From NCBI GenBank assembly GCA_016859345.1, contig CM029119.1, positions 1,286,609-1,350,608 of the forward strand: a stretch of DNA of 64,000 bases, in the 5' to 3' direction. Positions 1-13,209 of the stretch are shown piece by piece (position 1 is the first letter of the stretch; each line of letters starts with the position of its first letter). The translations under genes and the position numbers were made by a program. The notes below the pieces were generated by a model that had not been told where the DNA came from, did not search any database, and saw only the letters and a program-made list of their open reading frames with translations. The DNA is from Istiophorus platypterus (Eukaryota; Chordata; Actinopteri; Istiophoriformes; Istiophoridae).

Positions 1-2591
1 CATTCATTCATCATAGTATTGTGCCATCTTGACCTCCAGGATGTACAAGGAGACTCAACTGGAAATTTCATAATTGATGGCTATATTCTACCATCACAAG
101 CATCTAGACCCATGGAAATCCTGTCCTGTCACTTCTTTTGGGCCTACACTTAATGGAGATTCTCTATGTTTTCACAGTCTAATTGTCAAAAAACTTTTTT
201 GTTGCTACCTATACATAGATATTGTGATACACTTTCAGTTGATCTCTCCTTGAACTGCACTTGCTGTTACCTTTTAACAGGTGTCACCAGCCAGAACTGA
301 AATCTGTAGGACTGCAACTTTAGATACAGAGTTACTAGTTTATTAGATTTACTTGTTGAATTTAACGCAATCCAACACCAATGTAACAGACAAAGGGGAT
401 ATTAAGAATGCAGGAGAGGAGTCTATGCAAAAAGATGATCTTAATTAATGGAAATATAAATGAAACAGAATGAATCAAAAAAATCGAATTAAATCAAATT
501 TTTGACTTCTCAGGGTAGAGACCACTAGAAAGTGGAAAGTCCATCAAAAATGACACCTTCCCATCAGTCTATCCAATTGATCTCTACTGCTGTTTTGGCA
601 TAGAATACTAGGGATTGTTGTAGGAGCTGCATATGATCAATATGTTGTAAAATATAAGCTTCTCATAGAAAATGAATGAAAGCCCAAATCTCACCATTTT
701 CTGTGTTTCTACTCTCCACTTCACCTAACTGGAACATGGGCATCATCTACTCAGTGAGCAGGGTGAGCTACATAGACACAGTCACTTCACACAATACAAA
801 ATAAAAAACAAAGCATCAATTTACATTTGTTATCTCAGTTACTGATTATATCATAATTTACTAATGGGCACATATGATCTGATTACCTTTAGCACCCTAG
901 AGAGTTTCATTTACTGCAAAACAATTTTACCCTTTCCCTCTACAACTTGACAGAGGCCAGTCACTCACTGCTTAGAGGACCTAATAATGCAACTGTTTTC
1001 ACAATCACTGATTAAGCAGGTAATTTACACCACCAATAAAATTTCTGTATTGTAAATTGGATTGCCAAAACCTTAGCAACACCTTTCAAATGCAAATATA
1101 TTCTTGTATTTGCAAGCAGATTTTATGTGTCTGCAAGTTGATTTTCTCTTGCACTGAGATTAATTAAAATCAATAGCAACCAAGGAATCAGAGTACATTA
1201 GTCTAAACAGGCTTTCCATTATATTTTATAGATACAGTTTAAAGCCTGTAAGTACCTGAATAGTGAGCCTTTTATGGAATGTATCCAAAACATTTAATAA
1301 AAACATTAAACTTTTTAACAAATTCTTTTTGCTAAAAAAAAAAATATATATATTTACCCTTTGTTTATAGACTTTTCTTGTGTAACTATTTTGTATGGGT
1401 GAGTAGGCATCATGTGGCCTGTGTCAAACAACTTGTGAAACTACCCAACTCATGGCTTAAACTGACTTTAAACTTGGATTATTTAAGCACAACCTTGCTC
1501 TTTCTTACAATCAGTGGCCATGGACATGGAAGCCACTGACAGCCAATATGTACTCATATAGAAAATTGACATTTGCTTACATCTTGTGAACCATTTCTTT
1601 CATTGAAACACCTAACCCTGCATTATGATTTAATTTACTGACAGCTAGAGAAACTGAACATAAACACAATATTAAAACAAAAAACAGAGAGAAGGAGGAT
1701 CAATATATGTATATGCTTAGTTTGTTTGTTTTTTCGGAGACATACTGTATTTTGTGTCATAATTTTAACCTTTTTAAGCTCATCGTTTTTTTTGCCTTTC
1801 CTGTAATGCACAAATACAGTATAAAGATCTAAATGTATTTATTCCCACAGTAAGGTCAGATGGATACAAATGCTTTCTGTGCAATTTATATAGTTTAGGC
1901 CAACATCAACAAAATATTTTTGTTATTATTCCCTTCTTAGTATAGGTTTGCAAAGGCATGTTTATAATAATTTTATCCTGAATGTTGCTCATTGCTTCTT
2001 GGATGCTAAAATAGACAATGGAAAAACACAAAAAAATAATTATTCCCTAACATTTGATCAATTTAAGGCACATACTGATGATGCCGTTACTTTAACAGTA
2101 TAATGGCTTTTTCAGTCGATATTTCAGAACGAATTCATTAATGACTAGCAGTCTATTAGGGCCATAAAATCTGCACAGATATATTCATGCATCAAACCGA
2201 GGGAGCCCTATAACACTTGGTCCTCTTCTAATAGCCTAGATGATTATGATCCTGACCAGTCAAGTGACCTATATAAACACTATATAAACATTAATGATAA
2301 CACATACACGGTTACACACACACATGCGCGTGCACGCACTTACTGTACATGTCCATTGTTGTCCATCAAGCTAGAGTCATAAAAATTTACAAGCTGGTAA
2401 ATACAAGACTGGCATTCAGGCATTATTAAACATGTATACTCACCATTACTTTAATGACTTCACTGATACAATTATGATATTTGATCATCTTCATTAACTT
2501 TAACTTTCACAATTTCACACTTTGTTAAAAAGTGAGATCAGTTGTGCTCTTAAATTTGAAATATGACACCCTGCTTATCCTGTTGAAAACT

Positions 2592-2595
<4 letters not shown>
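1..2595. other. intergenic, no gene recognised
   Basis: AT-rich sequence on both strands with no open frame of convincing composition and no splice-flanked exon that I recognise. It contains short A/T runs and a small CA-rich patch near 2310-2335. Nothing in it resembles the transposons seen elsewhere in the window. Confidence 0.5.
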
Positions 2596-2667
<72 letters not shown>

Positions 2668-2681
2668 TGTGTGTGTGTGTG
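2596..2681. repeat. (TG)n microsatellite
   Basis: About 43 TG dinucleotides, nearly uninterrupted apart from one A at 2666. The Cys-Val and His-Thr reading frames across it are translation artefacts of the repeat. Confidence 0.98.
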
Positions 2682-4380
2682 GCTGTGTATGTGCTCGTGG
2701 GAGGGTGTCAGGAAGACGAATGTCCTCAGTGTCATGCAGGCAGTCTCGAGTTCTGTCATTAGCAAAAAGCACAGAGGAGGAGAGAATGAAATGTATGTTT
2801 GTTTTGCTTTAACGGCATGTCTTCATTCACCACAACACATTCTCCACACAACAAGCAATTAAATACAAAACAGATGATGACGTAAAATAAAACTGCAGGA
2901 AAACAATTCTAGAGATGGAACTAAGTGCTGGTTCATGTACAGAAACTAACAATAAACGAAACAAATAGAAAACATCTAATAAATCATAAATGTCAGAATT
3001 TGAAAATAAATCATTTTCAATTTAGTTTGAGTTTAGTTCTTGTTTAAAATTGTATATAAAAAAGTAGAATCATGCTTTTTTTAATCTTTACAACACCACA
3101 GTGAGTTTCCAGACATCTCTAGTGTGCCGATTGGTCCTTGATATAACTGATTAAGTTTGATGGATTCTCATAAAGACATAGCAAGCTAGTTACCAAGCTA
3201 TTCATGAAATTCAGAGGACACAGACTCAAGGCTCGAATGAACAAGGGAAGGTTTATTGTTATATCTCAGGTAAAGAGGTTAGATGGGGAAGGATGCTTCC
3301 AGCAAGTGAATGCAGAGGGCAGAGGGAAGCTGGTGACTGGCAGCGCAGAGCTGAGTGGGGAATGAAGGCTATTTGGTGAGTGGGGGCTGAATGACTGACT
3401 GGCGGACCATGGAAGAAACAGGGGAGTAGGCAGGTGAGGTTGAGTGTTGAGTGAAGCTGGAGACTGGAGACTGATGAAGCTGAACTAGTCTGGATAGTGG
3501 GTGATTTTGCTAGTGTGGCAGGCAGAGAGATGAGCAAGCCAACAGGTAAACATGTAATGATCCTGGAGCATGGGGAGACAAGTGTTAACACCACAAAATG
3601 ACAACATGAGACGACGTGAATGTACACACTGTTGTAGGTCAGCCCAGGGAATAACTCTTACATTGGCACATTCCTTTCAAAAACTCTGAACCACTACTAA
3701 CAATTTCTACCACAGTTTCTCTGTTAAATAACTTTGGCTGGAATGATATGTCAATTGATTCTGATAATTTATGGAAAAACAAAACAAAATAGCCCCCACC
3801 CATGGATGTTGCAGTAGTACCACAACAAAAAATATGCAAGCCAAAAGGTATTTTTGCTACAGACCCCCAATATAAAAGAGTCTTCTGTAAAACTGTTATT
3901 AGCACAGCTCCAACTAAAAACAAGGTCAATTACTACTCTTATGAAGGTATATTTATAAAACTTTCTCAGTGACAAGAAAATTGTTTTATTTGACATCATC
4001 CTATCATAAATCTGTGGAGCCAGTGGGACCACATTGGCCAGCTGGAAGCCCGCTATGAAATGTAGGCAGCAAACTAGCCTGCTATGTCCGAAGACTGTGG
4101 AGCCCACTGTATGACATTCTAATTCTTAATCACAACTACAAAGCTAAGACTTACCAAGGAAATAGCTGTCAATGAACAAAACAACAGAGATATTAGAAAA
4201 AATATTAGTATGGGTGGGGATTCAGTAGTCTTGAAACTTCCAAAATGTAGGAAGGTTCCTTTATATCCAATTAATGCTTGATTGATCATTGTGCTTTCTC
4301 GTCTCTTTTCTGTCTCCTCCTGTTGTTTTCTGCCTTTGCCTCTGATCCTGCTCAACACTCACTAACACTAATATTATAAT
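2682..4380. other. intergenic; possible old repeat at 3230-3630
   Basis: No host gene is recognised. The stretch 3230-3630 is purine-rich and more GC-rich than its flanks on the plus strand. It reads like a decayed interspersed repeat, but I cannot name the family. The minus-strand frames at 3259-4358 have ordinary noncoding composition and no domain I recognise. Confidence 0.35.
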
Positions 4381-4382
4381 GA

Positions 4383-4655
4383 TTATTATTACTATTATTA
4401 TCATTCTACATATCTATGGAAATTATCCATAGTGCAATGTTCCCTTTTTTCTTCTCTCTCTCTCTCTCTCTCTCCTTCCTTCAACCATTAAAAGGGAGTT
4501 TTTCATTGCCACTGTCTCCAAGTGCTGCTCATGAGGAAAATGTTGGGTCTCTGTAAATAATAACTAAAGAGAGTCTGGTCTAGACCTGCTCTATATGAAA
4601 AGTGCCCTGAGATAACTTCTGTTGTGACTTGGCAGAATATAAATAAATCTTAACT
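4383..4655 (+). repeat. L2-type LINE 3' UTR fragment
   Basis: This stretch has the layout typical of the 3' end of teleost L2-like LINEs: a (CT)n run at 4453-4474, a block around GTCTCTGTAAATAATAACTA (about 4549-4566), the phrase GGTCTAGACCTGCTC, then GAGATAACTTCTGTTGTGA and an AT-rich AATAAATC end. The same blocks occur in reverse orientation at about 7545-7640, where they follow a recognisable L2 reverse-transcriptase C-terminus. That pairing supports the family assignment. Only the untranslated tail is present. Confidence 0.65.
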
Positions 4656-7484
4656 GACGTGACTTTAAGGACTTCTCATACACAACCAGCATACCCTAGT
4701 AATGGTAAATTTTCATCTGCTCTAAATTCAATCCAATCGCATCATATCATCATATAATGTGGAAGCTGGATGATACTTACTGAACCAGTATACAGTATAT
4801 CAGCTTCTGATATCATCACATCCACATACACACACAGACTCTCTCTCTCATACAAACACACATTATTAGTGTGATCACTCTCACTGTCCTCAATCTGGTG
4901 CACACATTCATTCTAATACAGCCTGTGCCTCTTCTGGTCTTCATAATATTGGGTGTAATTCTATCACCATGTTATTGCTTTGACTCTCTCTGCTCAACAA
5001 GTCCATTAACACAGCAAGCTAAAATGATGAGGGGACTTAATTGGTTAATTTGCCTGTTTGGTTAGGGACCTGGTGGAACATGGACTGTTTTCATTAAGTT
5101 GAATTTACCTCTGGTCAAATACTAGTATACAAACAGCCATATACTATATACATGTCTGTCTATCTATCTATCTGTCTACAATACATGCTAATTGTAGTTA
5201 ATATAGCCTGGAGCCTGTAGCCTGTAGCCTGCAGCAGAGATGAAGAGCAGGCTACGCAGGTCTGGTAATGTCCCTTCTCTCAACTCCACACCCCAGATTT
5301 TTTTACTTTTCAAACTTGTAGTCTTCAGACCTGACCCTCACAGATTTTTATCATAGGGACATTTATCAGATTTCACACAGCTCCCTCTGGAGATGATAAA
5401 GGCTTTACACAACATTTTTCACAAAGAAAAGCACTAATCTTACAACTCTGCTCTGTGCATTTGCACAATAAAAACATGGGTCCACCTAGAAGTCATTATT
5501 CTATCAGATTGCCTACACCATGCTTTATACAGTAATAACACCATTAGACGACAAGACAAAGCAATGCTCTATATCAGTGCCCTGGAAATTACAGCCATAT
5601 TGGACAAATCCTCACTTCTGTATGGTGAATAGACATGTCCGAGTTTCTTGTTGTCGACCAGAGCTCTTGTCATGTCACAGACCTTCAAATAATGTCCTTA
5701 TTGATAACTGTAGTCGTAATCTTTCCCTGAACTTGACCAATTTTTTTTCTTTTGCTGAATAATCCTTACTATAACGAGCCACAGATTATTTGCAATACCC
5801 ATACCCTTAGTCGCCATGTACATAACTATCATATGCTGTAGAATGTGAAAAAATGTTGCTATTTTAATCCAGAGTTTCTGATGTTCTTGTCTTGCTATAG
5901 GATTGCATCACTACTTTTTATACAGATTGGAATAATTAAATAATAATAACATTTTTTTGGACTTAGAGTGGGAACATTTAGTCACATAGAAGGCTTGTAT
6001 GACTGTACATTTAACCCAAGATAGACTTTATTTTAAAAGCTTTTTAAGATCTGGATTTTTTAATTTTATTATTTTTTTTTTTTTTACCTCTGCTTGAGTC
6101 ACACATTACATCATCACAGTATTAAAGGTTTAAGTCTCAGTTTTGTTGTTTCTCAGTGATAAAGAGTGATATATACATCATATCACTAGATTTTTCTGCT
6201 TGGTTGTGAATACAGTCCATATGGGAGCCTGTGAACTTCTGCTTAGCAGAAAAAAAAACCTTTATGCTGTTTGATTTGTTTGATGGTGTTAATAAAGGAA
6301 AGTTACTAATTATTTGCTGAACATCAAAGTTGAACAAAAAAACTCAGCTGTGAACATTGTTGACACCAGAACTCAAACCATCACCCTTGTTTGTCTAAAC
6401 CTGCATGAACCCTAACAAAACCCATAATCCCCAGTGAATGCATGCTCTCAAATCCCCAAATAAACTATCCATCAGCATCACAACATGGCTGCTTTTTTGT
6501 CCACTGTTTCCTATGGGGAAGCTGGGTGATTCAACATAAATCGATTAGTTCCAGTTAATAAAATGACAAATCAAATTCACAGGGCTCCTTCAGCCTTTAA
6601 AAGTTATAAATGAAAGAAATAAAGATAATGTTATGAAGGCTGATTATATGCTAATCTTTGGTATAAATCACATTTGTGAAAAAAAGCATAGAGACAGAGA
6701 GATATAGCATGAGAAAGTGCCAGAGAGTGGAGGAGGATAGTCCTCTGCCAGAGAAAATATTAAATCCATATCTCCAAATTCTCTGCTTCAACTCCATGAG
6801 AACGAATGTTTAGAAATATGAATGATGACATTTCTAAATAGAAATAAAGATTATTTGACTAAAATGCAGATAATACGACATCTGTCATGAAAATAGCCGG
6901 TGGAAGGTTATTTTAGTGTGTAAATATGCCTTCATATTCAGTTATCACACAGAATCTGCTATATGATAGTGCTCTAACTGAAAGCACAAATCCACCAAAA
7001 GACAAACAATTCATGACACTGCTACATGCAAAAGGATGGATTTATATTAAAGTTCTGAAGATGCAAAAACAGTTTTTTTACATTTTTGAATTCAAGAATT
7101 ATTAACTAAAATTTGTAATAATATTCTGATGACAAGAAGTGATTACCATTCACTGTTGTGTCTCTTGGGGGTGAAATCAGATTAATCACTCTGTATTTTA
7201 TAATTCCGGGGATAGCAGCAAGGTAGGGTGAGTGTATTTATATGGCAAATTTGAAAAACAAGGCAATAAGACATAAATTGCAAAAATACGAAGATAGAAG
7301 TAAAGACAGCATTAAACATTTTTTTTGAAATCCTGCTAAGACAACAGTAGCAAGTAAATGCAAGTGAAAAATAATGTAGTATCCTCATTTTTGTACAATT
7401 TTGTCTCAACATATTTTCAGATCTTCATCTGCATCACAGTTATGAGGAAACATGATCTATTCTAACTACTGACACACAAATTCA
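4656..7484. other. intergenic, no gene recognised
   Basis: AT-rich noncoding sequence. Small simple repeats include a TCTA run at about 5154-5178 and three AGCCTGT-like units at 5208-5233. No exon, RNA gene or recognisable transposon domain was seen. Confidence 0.5.
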
Positions 7485-8322
7485 TTTCAATTCAATTCAA
7501 TCCAATTCATTCAATTCAACTCAACTCAATTCAATAAATTAAAATTTCTTTTTATAACAGTACTTATCTTGGGGTACTTTCGTCATATTGAGTAGGTCTA
7601 GACCATACTCTTCATAATATTCACAGCGACCGAGCATCCCCCGATAAGAATAATAATAACGATTGAAGCAGTGGTTGTTGAGCAGGATCCTGAGGTAGTA
7701 AGTGGTTTGCAGTCTCAGATCTGGACTCTGGAATATCAGAGGCAAAAAACCTGCAGAAAGTGACAGGAGAAGAGAGGAGAGACGAGAAAGCACAAAACTA
7801 CAGGAGAGAGAAGAAGTAAAGTTAGTAATGGGCATTGTTGGGATAAGAATGCACATAGATGAGAGAGAGAGGAGGAGAGAGGAGCTCAGTTCATCATTGG
7901 AAGTCCCCCGGCAGTCTAGGCCAATATCAGCATAACTAGGGAATGGTTCAAGCTGAGTCTTAGCCAGATATAGCTATAAGCTTTATCAAAAAGTATGGCT
8001 TTAACCCTACTAATTAACATGGAGAGGGTGTCTGCCTCCTGGACCCAAACTGGAAGATGGTTCCACAGCAGAGGAGACTGAGAACTGAAAGCTCTGCCCC
8101 CCATTCTGCTTGTGGAGACTCTAGGAACCACTTTGTTCTGGGAACAAAGTGTTTCCTGGGATAGTAAGGTACTATGAGCTCTTTAAGATAGGATGGTGTC
8201 TGGCCATTAAGGGATTTGTAGGTGAGGAGGAGGATTTTAAGTTGTATTCTGAATTTTACAGGGAACCAATGCAGAGAAGCTAACACAGGAGATATATGAT
8301 CTCTCTTTCTGGTTCTTGTCAA
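7485..8322 (-). mobile_element. 5'-truncated L2-type LINE (3' end of ORF2 plus tail)
   Basis: On the minus strand this reads from the C-terminal part of an L2-clade ORF2 through its 3' UTR into a (TTGAA)n-type tail (TTCAA units on plus at 7485-7537). The translation from about 8322 to 7916 has the family's conserved order: an ITPVL-like start (here ISPVLASLHW), FRIQLKILLLTYKSLNG, a PSYLKEL segment, then an LLWNHLP-like motif in a second frame. At least one frameshift separates the halves, so it is dead. Truncated 5' ends and short tandem tails are typical of L2 retrotransposition. The 3' UTR matches the copy at 4383-4655. Confidence 0.8.
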
Positions 8323-8366
8323 TACTCTCCTAGCAGCATTCTGAATTGGCTAGAGAGTATTATTGC

Positions 8367-8368
<2 letters not shown>

Positions 8369-8431
<63 letters not shown>
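8369..8431. repeat. (TA)n microsatellite
   Basis: About 31 uninterrupted TA dinucleotides, 63 bases. The tract is self-complementary and could extrude a cruciform. The Tyr-Ile frame across it is an artefact. Confidence 0.97.
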
Positions 8432-8433
<2 letters not shown>

Positions 8434-8639
8434 TGAATATATCCCTAAGACATGCTCTAGGTTTAGCCAACTGATTGGTTTCAACAGGCTACACTGAGAA
8501 ATACAATCCTGGTTGAATTTTTTGGCACACCTGAATTTTAAGTATAGTATGTATAATATTTTCAGTAATAAACACAAGTTAACCAATTTTGTAATAGAAT
8601 ATTTGTTGAAACTGTCCAAAGTTACTGAACAATAACAAA

Positions 8640-8940
8640 AGAATGCATGTGTGACAGAAGTATTTGCACCAATTTGATGAATTAATATTAGTTCCTAAAA
8701 CAAAATAAAGAAAAAATAGCACTCACTGGGGCCTAGTTCACTAGATCTGAATTAACCAGTAAATGAAGGCTTTACTGCACTGAAATAGGCTGTTTTTTTC
8801 TCAGTTCTTTTTTGATAATGGCGAAGATGAGAGAGCTGTATGAAAGCATCAGATTTGCCATTATCAAAAAACCTTACAATTCCAAAGTCTACAGCAAATT
8901 GCTAAAGATCTTGACATCTCTGTTTCAACAGTACGTAATG
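8640..8940 (+). pseudogene. Tc1-like transposase N-terminal fragment
   Basis: From 8818 the plus strand reads a start codon followed by MAKMRELYESIRFAIIKK, then with one frame change KDLDISVSTVRNV. This resembles the first helix-turn-helix of fish Tc1-like transposases, in which a conserved RELSE-type start leads into a K-L-x-x-S-T-V-R recognition helix. The match stops at about 8940. The following 120 bases look like part of a different repeat, so only the DNA-binding end remains. No catalytic residues are present. Assignment is by remembered family pattern. Confidence 0.5.
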
Positions 8941-9071
8941 TTTCTGTCATGGCCCTGGTGTATGTGTTTGGGGAATAACAATCTTTCCTCTCCACTTCCC
9001 CTTACAGCCACATGTCTTCAATTAGACTGCACACCTGCCTCTCATCTACTTATCAAGTCTGCTGCATAAAT

Positions 9072-10713
9072 TATGGTTAGGTTAATAAGTATTTGGACAG
9101 TCACACAACTTTTGCAAGTTTGACTCTGTACACAACCACGGTGAATTTGAGACAAAGGACTCAAGATGAGATTGAAGTGTAGACATTCAGCTTTAATTTG
9201 AGTGGTTTTAAATTCTTTTTTTTACATTAATCATATAGGAATTACAGCCATTTCTATACATAGTCCCTAAGTTTAAGAGGCTCAAAAGTAATTGGACAAA
9301 CCAAATAATTATAAAAATAAGGGCTACTTCTAATACTTGGATGAACATCCTTTGCAGTCAATGTCTGACTGAAGTCTGGAACCCATGGACATCAACAAAT
9401 GATGAATTTCCTCCCTTAAAATGCTTTGCTAAGCCTTTACCGCAGCCACCTTCATTTGCTGCTTTTTGTTTGTGGGTCTTTCTGCCCTCAGTTTTGTCTT
9501 TAGTTAGTGAAAAGCTTTCTTATTTGGGTTAAGGTCAAGGTGACAGACTTGGCCATTGAAGAATATTCTATTTCTTTCCCTTTAGAACCTCTTGTGTTGC
9601 TCTCACAGAATGTTTTGGGTCATTATCCATCTGTACTGTGAAGCTCTGTCCTGTCAGTTTTACAGCATTTGGCTGAATCTGAGCAGATAGTAAAGCCCTG
9701 TTCACTTCAGAAATCATCCTCCTGCTTCTATGGTCACATCGTCAATAAACACCAGCGACCCAGCTCCACTGGCAGCCATACATGCCCATGTCATAACACT
9801 GTCTCCACCATGTCTGACAGATGATGTGGTGGCTTTGGATCATGAGCTGATCCTTTCCTTCTCCATTCTCATCTCTTCCTGTCATTCTCTTCAAATTAAT
9901 CTTGGTTTAATCTGTCCAAAAAGGTTCCTGTTCCAGATCTGGGCATGCTTTTTACATGTTTTCTAATCTGGCACTCTGTTACCAGTGGTTTAGACTTCAT
10001 GGGAAACCTTCCGCATTTATATTCACAAAGGTGTCTCTTGATTGTAGACTGTGGCAATGATACACCTTCCTCCTGGAGAGTTTTCTTGACCTAGCTAGAT
10101 GTTGTGAAGGGTTTTTTTCTTCACCAAGGAAAGAGTTCTGTGATCATCCTCTTCAGTTGTCTTCTGTGGTCTCCTAGGCCTTTTGATGATGCTGAGCTCA
10201 CCAGTTTATTCCTCCTTTTTTATAAATGAGCCATGTTTTTGATTTGGCCACTCCTAAAGTTTCTGCATCTGTCTGATAGGTTTGTTTTGTTTTTTCAGCC
10301 TAATGATGGTCTCCTTCACTTGCATTGACACCTCGTTGAAATGCATGTCAAAAAATCCCCATGAACACCTACCAAATGCAGATTCAACTGTTGGAATCAA
10401 CTCAAGAATCAACTCTGCTTCTTTTTTCATTAAATAATGAGGGAACAGACCACATCTGCCTATGAAACTGATAAACTGTCAGTTGTCCAATTACTTCTGA
10501 GCTCCTAAAAATTAGTATATAAGACTATGTAAGAAAATGGCTGTTCCTAAACAGTTAATGTAAAATTTATGTGAAGCCTCTCTTAACCCCCCCCCCCGAA
10601 ACTTCGAAACTTCAATCACATCCATAATTGTTCATTTCAAATCCATCATGGTGTTCCACTGAAGCAAAATTTAAAAAATTTTGTCATTCAAAATATTTAT
10701 GAACCTAACTATA
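9072..10713 (-). mobile_element. Tc1-like DNA transposon, both ends present
   Basis: A near full-length Tc1/mariner element of about 1.64 kb, the usual size for the family. The ends are inverted copies: the left end begins TATGGTTAGGTTAATAAGTA and the reverse complement of the right end begins TATAGTTAGGTTCATAAATA. Both continue for roughly 200 bases with shared landmarks such as GAATTACAGCCATT on the left against GAACAGCCATT on the right. Each end lies at a TA dinucleotide, the Tc1 target. The interior encodes a broken transposase on the minus strand. A G/C run at about 10587-10596 lies in the right repeat. Related solo ends are at 56280-56461 and 61110-61240, and a related internal fragment is at 50645-51486. 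Confidence 0.85.
9330..10325 (-). pseudogene. Tc1 transposase pseudogene
   Basis: Reading the minus strand from an ATG at 10325, the translation begins MQVKETIIRLKKQNKPIRQM, the N-terminal helix-turn-helix of a common fish Tc1 family. It passes a KRPRRP AT-hook-like linker and ends near a stop at 9330-9332 with the family's terminal SMGSRLQSDIDCKG. The total of about 332 codons is close to the usual 340. Several in-frame stops and frameshifts interrupt it, so no active cut-and-paste enzyme can be made. The central DDE region, equivalent to the AASGAG...QPNA block of the copy at 50.7 kb, is present but degraded. Products of intact relatives bind the terminal inverted repeats and insert at TA. 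Confidence 0.8.
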
Positions 10714-10754
10714 GATATGTGATGACATGAGGCTCTACATGTCATCACTCGTCA

Positions 10755-12280
10755 GATTTGGCAGGGACACAGAGAAAACTACAGAATCCAACATACTCTT
10801 TGTTTGCTCACTCAACTAAACTGGAACAATCCTGCTTAGCCTGGCACGACAGTCTAAAAATGTACAAGAAGGCCCTGAGCGACGCCAGAGCCGCCTATTA
10901 CTCATCTTTAATAGAGGAAAATAAAAAACACCCTAGGTTTATTTTCAACACTGTAGCCAGTCTGACCAAGAGTCATAGCTATGGCAATGATTTCATTAGC
11001 TTTTTTTAATGATACAATTCTAACTATTAGAGACAGAATTCAACTCTCCTGACTACAACTGGAATAAATTTTTCCTCAATCACAGAAACATTAGAAACAG
11101 CCATAAAACCCTATATATACCTGACATTTTCTCTCCTACTGACCTTTGCCAACTGACTTCAATGATCTCTTCATCTAAACCATCTACCTGTCTCTTAGAC
11201 CTCATCCCAACCAGGCTGCTTAAGGAAGTTCTACTCTTAGTTAGTACTTATATATTAGATATAATCAATCTGTCCCTATTATCAGGCTATGTACCACAGT
11301 CTTTTAAGATAGCTTTAATTAAACCTCTTCTTAAAAAGCCTACCCTTGATCCAGATGTTTTAGCCACTATAGACCCATATCCAACCTTTCCTTTCTCTCT
11401 AAGACCCTTGAGAAAGCTGTCGCCAACCAGTTATGCGACTTTTTACATAATAGTTTATTTAAGGATTTTCAGTCAGGATTAAGAGGCATCATAGCACTGA
11501 GACAGAACTGGTGAAGGTTACAAATGATCTTCTAACCACATCAGATAAAGGACTTGTCTCCGTACTTGTTCTGTTAGATCTTAGTGCCGCATTCGACACT
11601 ATTGACCATCATATCCTATTACAGAGACTGGAGCATTTAATTGGCATCAAAGGACTTGCTCTTACCTGGTTAAGTCCTACTTATCCGATCAATTTCAATT
11701 TGTGCATGTTGACAATGAATCCTCCATCTACTCAAAAGTTAGTCACGGAGTTCCACAAGGTTCTGTGCTTGGACCAGTTCTATTCACCATATATATGCTT
11801 CACTTTGGCAATATTATCAGGAAACACTCCATAAACTTCCATTGTTATGCAGATGATACCCAATTGTACCTATCAATGAAGCCTGATGAAACCAATCAGT
11901 TAGCTAAACTTCAAGCATGTCTTAAGGATATAAAGATCTGGATGACCAGGAACTTCCTACTATTGAACCTAGATAAAACTTATTAGAAGTTATTGTGCTT
12001 GGCCCGCAATTATCTAATGACAGACTTACTCTAGATTGCATTGCTCTGACCTCAAGCACCCCTGCTATGAATCTTGGAGTTGTCTTCAAACAGGACATGT
12101 CCTTTAACACCCACAAAAAACAAACTTCAAGGACTGACTTTTTTCACCTTCGTAATATTGCAAAAATCAGGCACATCCTTTCTCAAAATGATGCAGAAAA
12201 AAATAAAACAATAAATACTCTGCAGCTGATTCAGAATGCTGCAGAAAATGCGGTGTTGAAGCCGATTTGGTTTCAGTGAT
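10755..12280 (+). mobile_element. L2-like LINE ORF2 remnant (reverse transcriptase)
   Basis: The plus strand carries the ORF2 of an L2-clade LINE in three frames. In order these are: a linker-like block rich in Lys (about 10758-10980); the RT fingers (PTRLLKEVL, then YVPQSFKIALIKPLLKK, 11200-11345); the palm motif SAAFDTIDHHILL (about 11583-11620); HGVPQGSVLGPVLF (11740-11790); and the catalytic YADD at 11846-11857. A thumb-like LLNLDKT segment and a short QLIQNAA end follow at about 12230. The RT palm aspartates are intact, but frameshifts and stops break the chain. A deletion has joined the thumb to the C-terminal QNAA block, and no endonuclease domain is present. It is a dead 5'-truncated copy lying just beside the Tc1 element. 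Confidence 0.85.
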
Positions 12281-13209
12281 GTGGAGCCATGCTTCTGATT
12301 CAATGAGCCTCACTTACATCACTTCAAAAAAACTGTGTTTATTATATTTACCATTATTGCAAAAGAAGGTAGAGTTGTAACTAAAGTGACACAGAGAAAG
12401 AGAGAGCACTATATTTTGGTCTCTGCGTTCCCTTCACTTTTTATTGGCTCAATTGTGTTTGCTTACTTGTTTTTCTCTGTGGATTCCCTACTTGCTTTGG
12501 ATTATCTGCTTTTTTCCTGTGCTTGTTCCTTGTGTTCTTGATGTTTCTGTATTTCTTTTTCCCTGTTACTGGATTACTTGGTTTTGTTTCCTGTTTGTTC
12601 TTGCCAGCTCATCTACCTTTCTGCAAGCCAGTTCTATTCATTTATTAAAGCACCTTCATTGCCCCTACTGCCTTCCTGTATGTATCTGCACTTGGGTGCT
12701 GAAATTTTTGAACCAAGGTAATTACTCTTTGTATCATAAATTTTTAACCCAAAGATGTATACTTATAAAACTTTGCCATAACTACAACAGGGCTATAGCC
12801 ACAGTGTTAGAAATCCTGAATTGATGAGTCGGACTCCTTCAGTGCAACAACCCAATCAGAAAAATTTTGACCAGATATGAAAGTAAAACCCCTTAAAATA
12901 ATAATAATAGTTTGAATTTCTTATACTTAATTTAGTAACATTATTCAATTACATTTCCCTACAAAATGTCTAAATTTCTTTTTCTTGTTTGCATTCACAG
13001 AGCACTGGTTGAAGATGCTTTTTTACATTTTCATATTTTTAAAAGTTTTTTTACTTTCTTTTTTTTGTCCTATTTGTGTAAAAAGCTTTGTTCTCTCTTA
13101 ACCTACTAGTAGAGAGTTAGTGACAAATTACCTTGTAGTGAGTGTAGTCTTATGTGATTTATATATTCAGCTTTGCTACCATTGCACAGCCCTGCCAAAG
13201 ACACTTTTG
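12281..13209. other. intergenic; probable repeat tail at about 12520-12700
   Basis: No gene was seen. A T-rich run of short sentence-like phrases at 12520-12700 (GTTTCCTGTTTGTTC, ATTTATTAAAGCACC, CTGCACTTGGGT) looks like the tail of a teleost interspersed repeat that I cannot name. Frames over 12335-12824 are T-rich hydrophobic artefacts. Confidence 0.35.

Noticed and set aside
2550..2862. Cys/Val- and His/Thr-repeat open frames
   Set aside because: They are translations of the (TG)n microsatellite and have no coding signal outside it.
12335..12824. T-rich hydrophobic frames resembling membrane proteins
   Set aside because: Hydrophobicity follows from T-richness; the stretch looks like a repeat tail and has no conserved motif.
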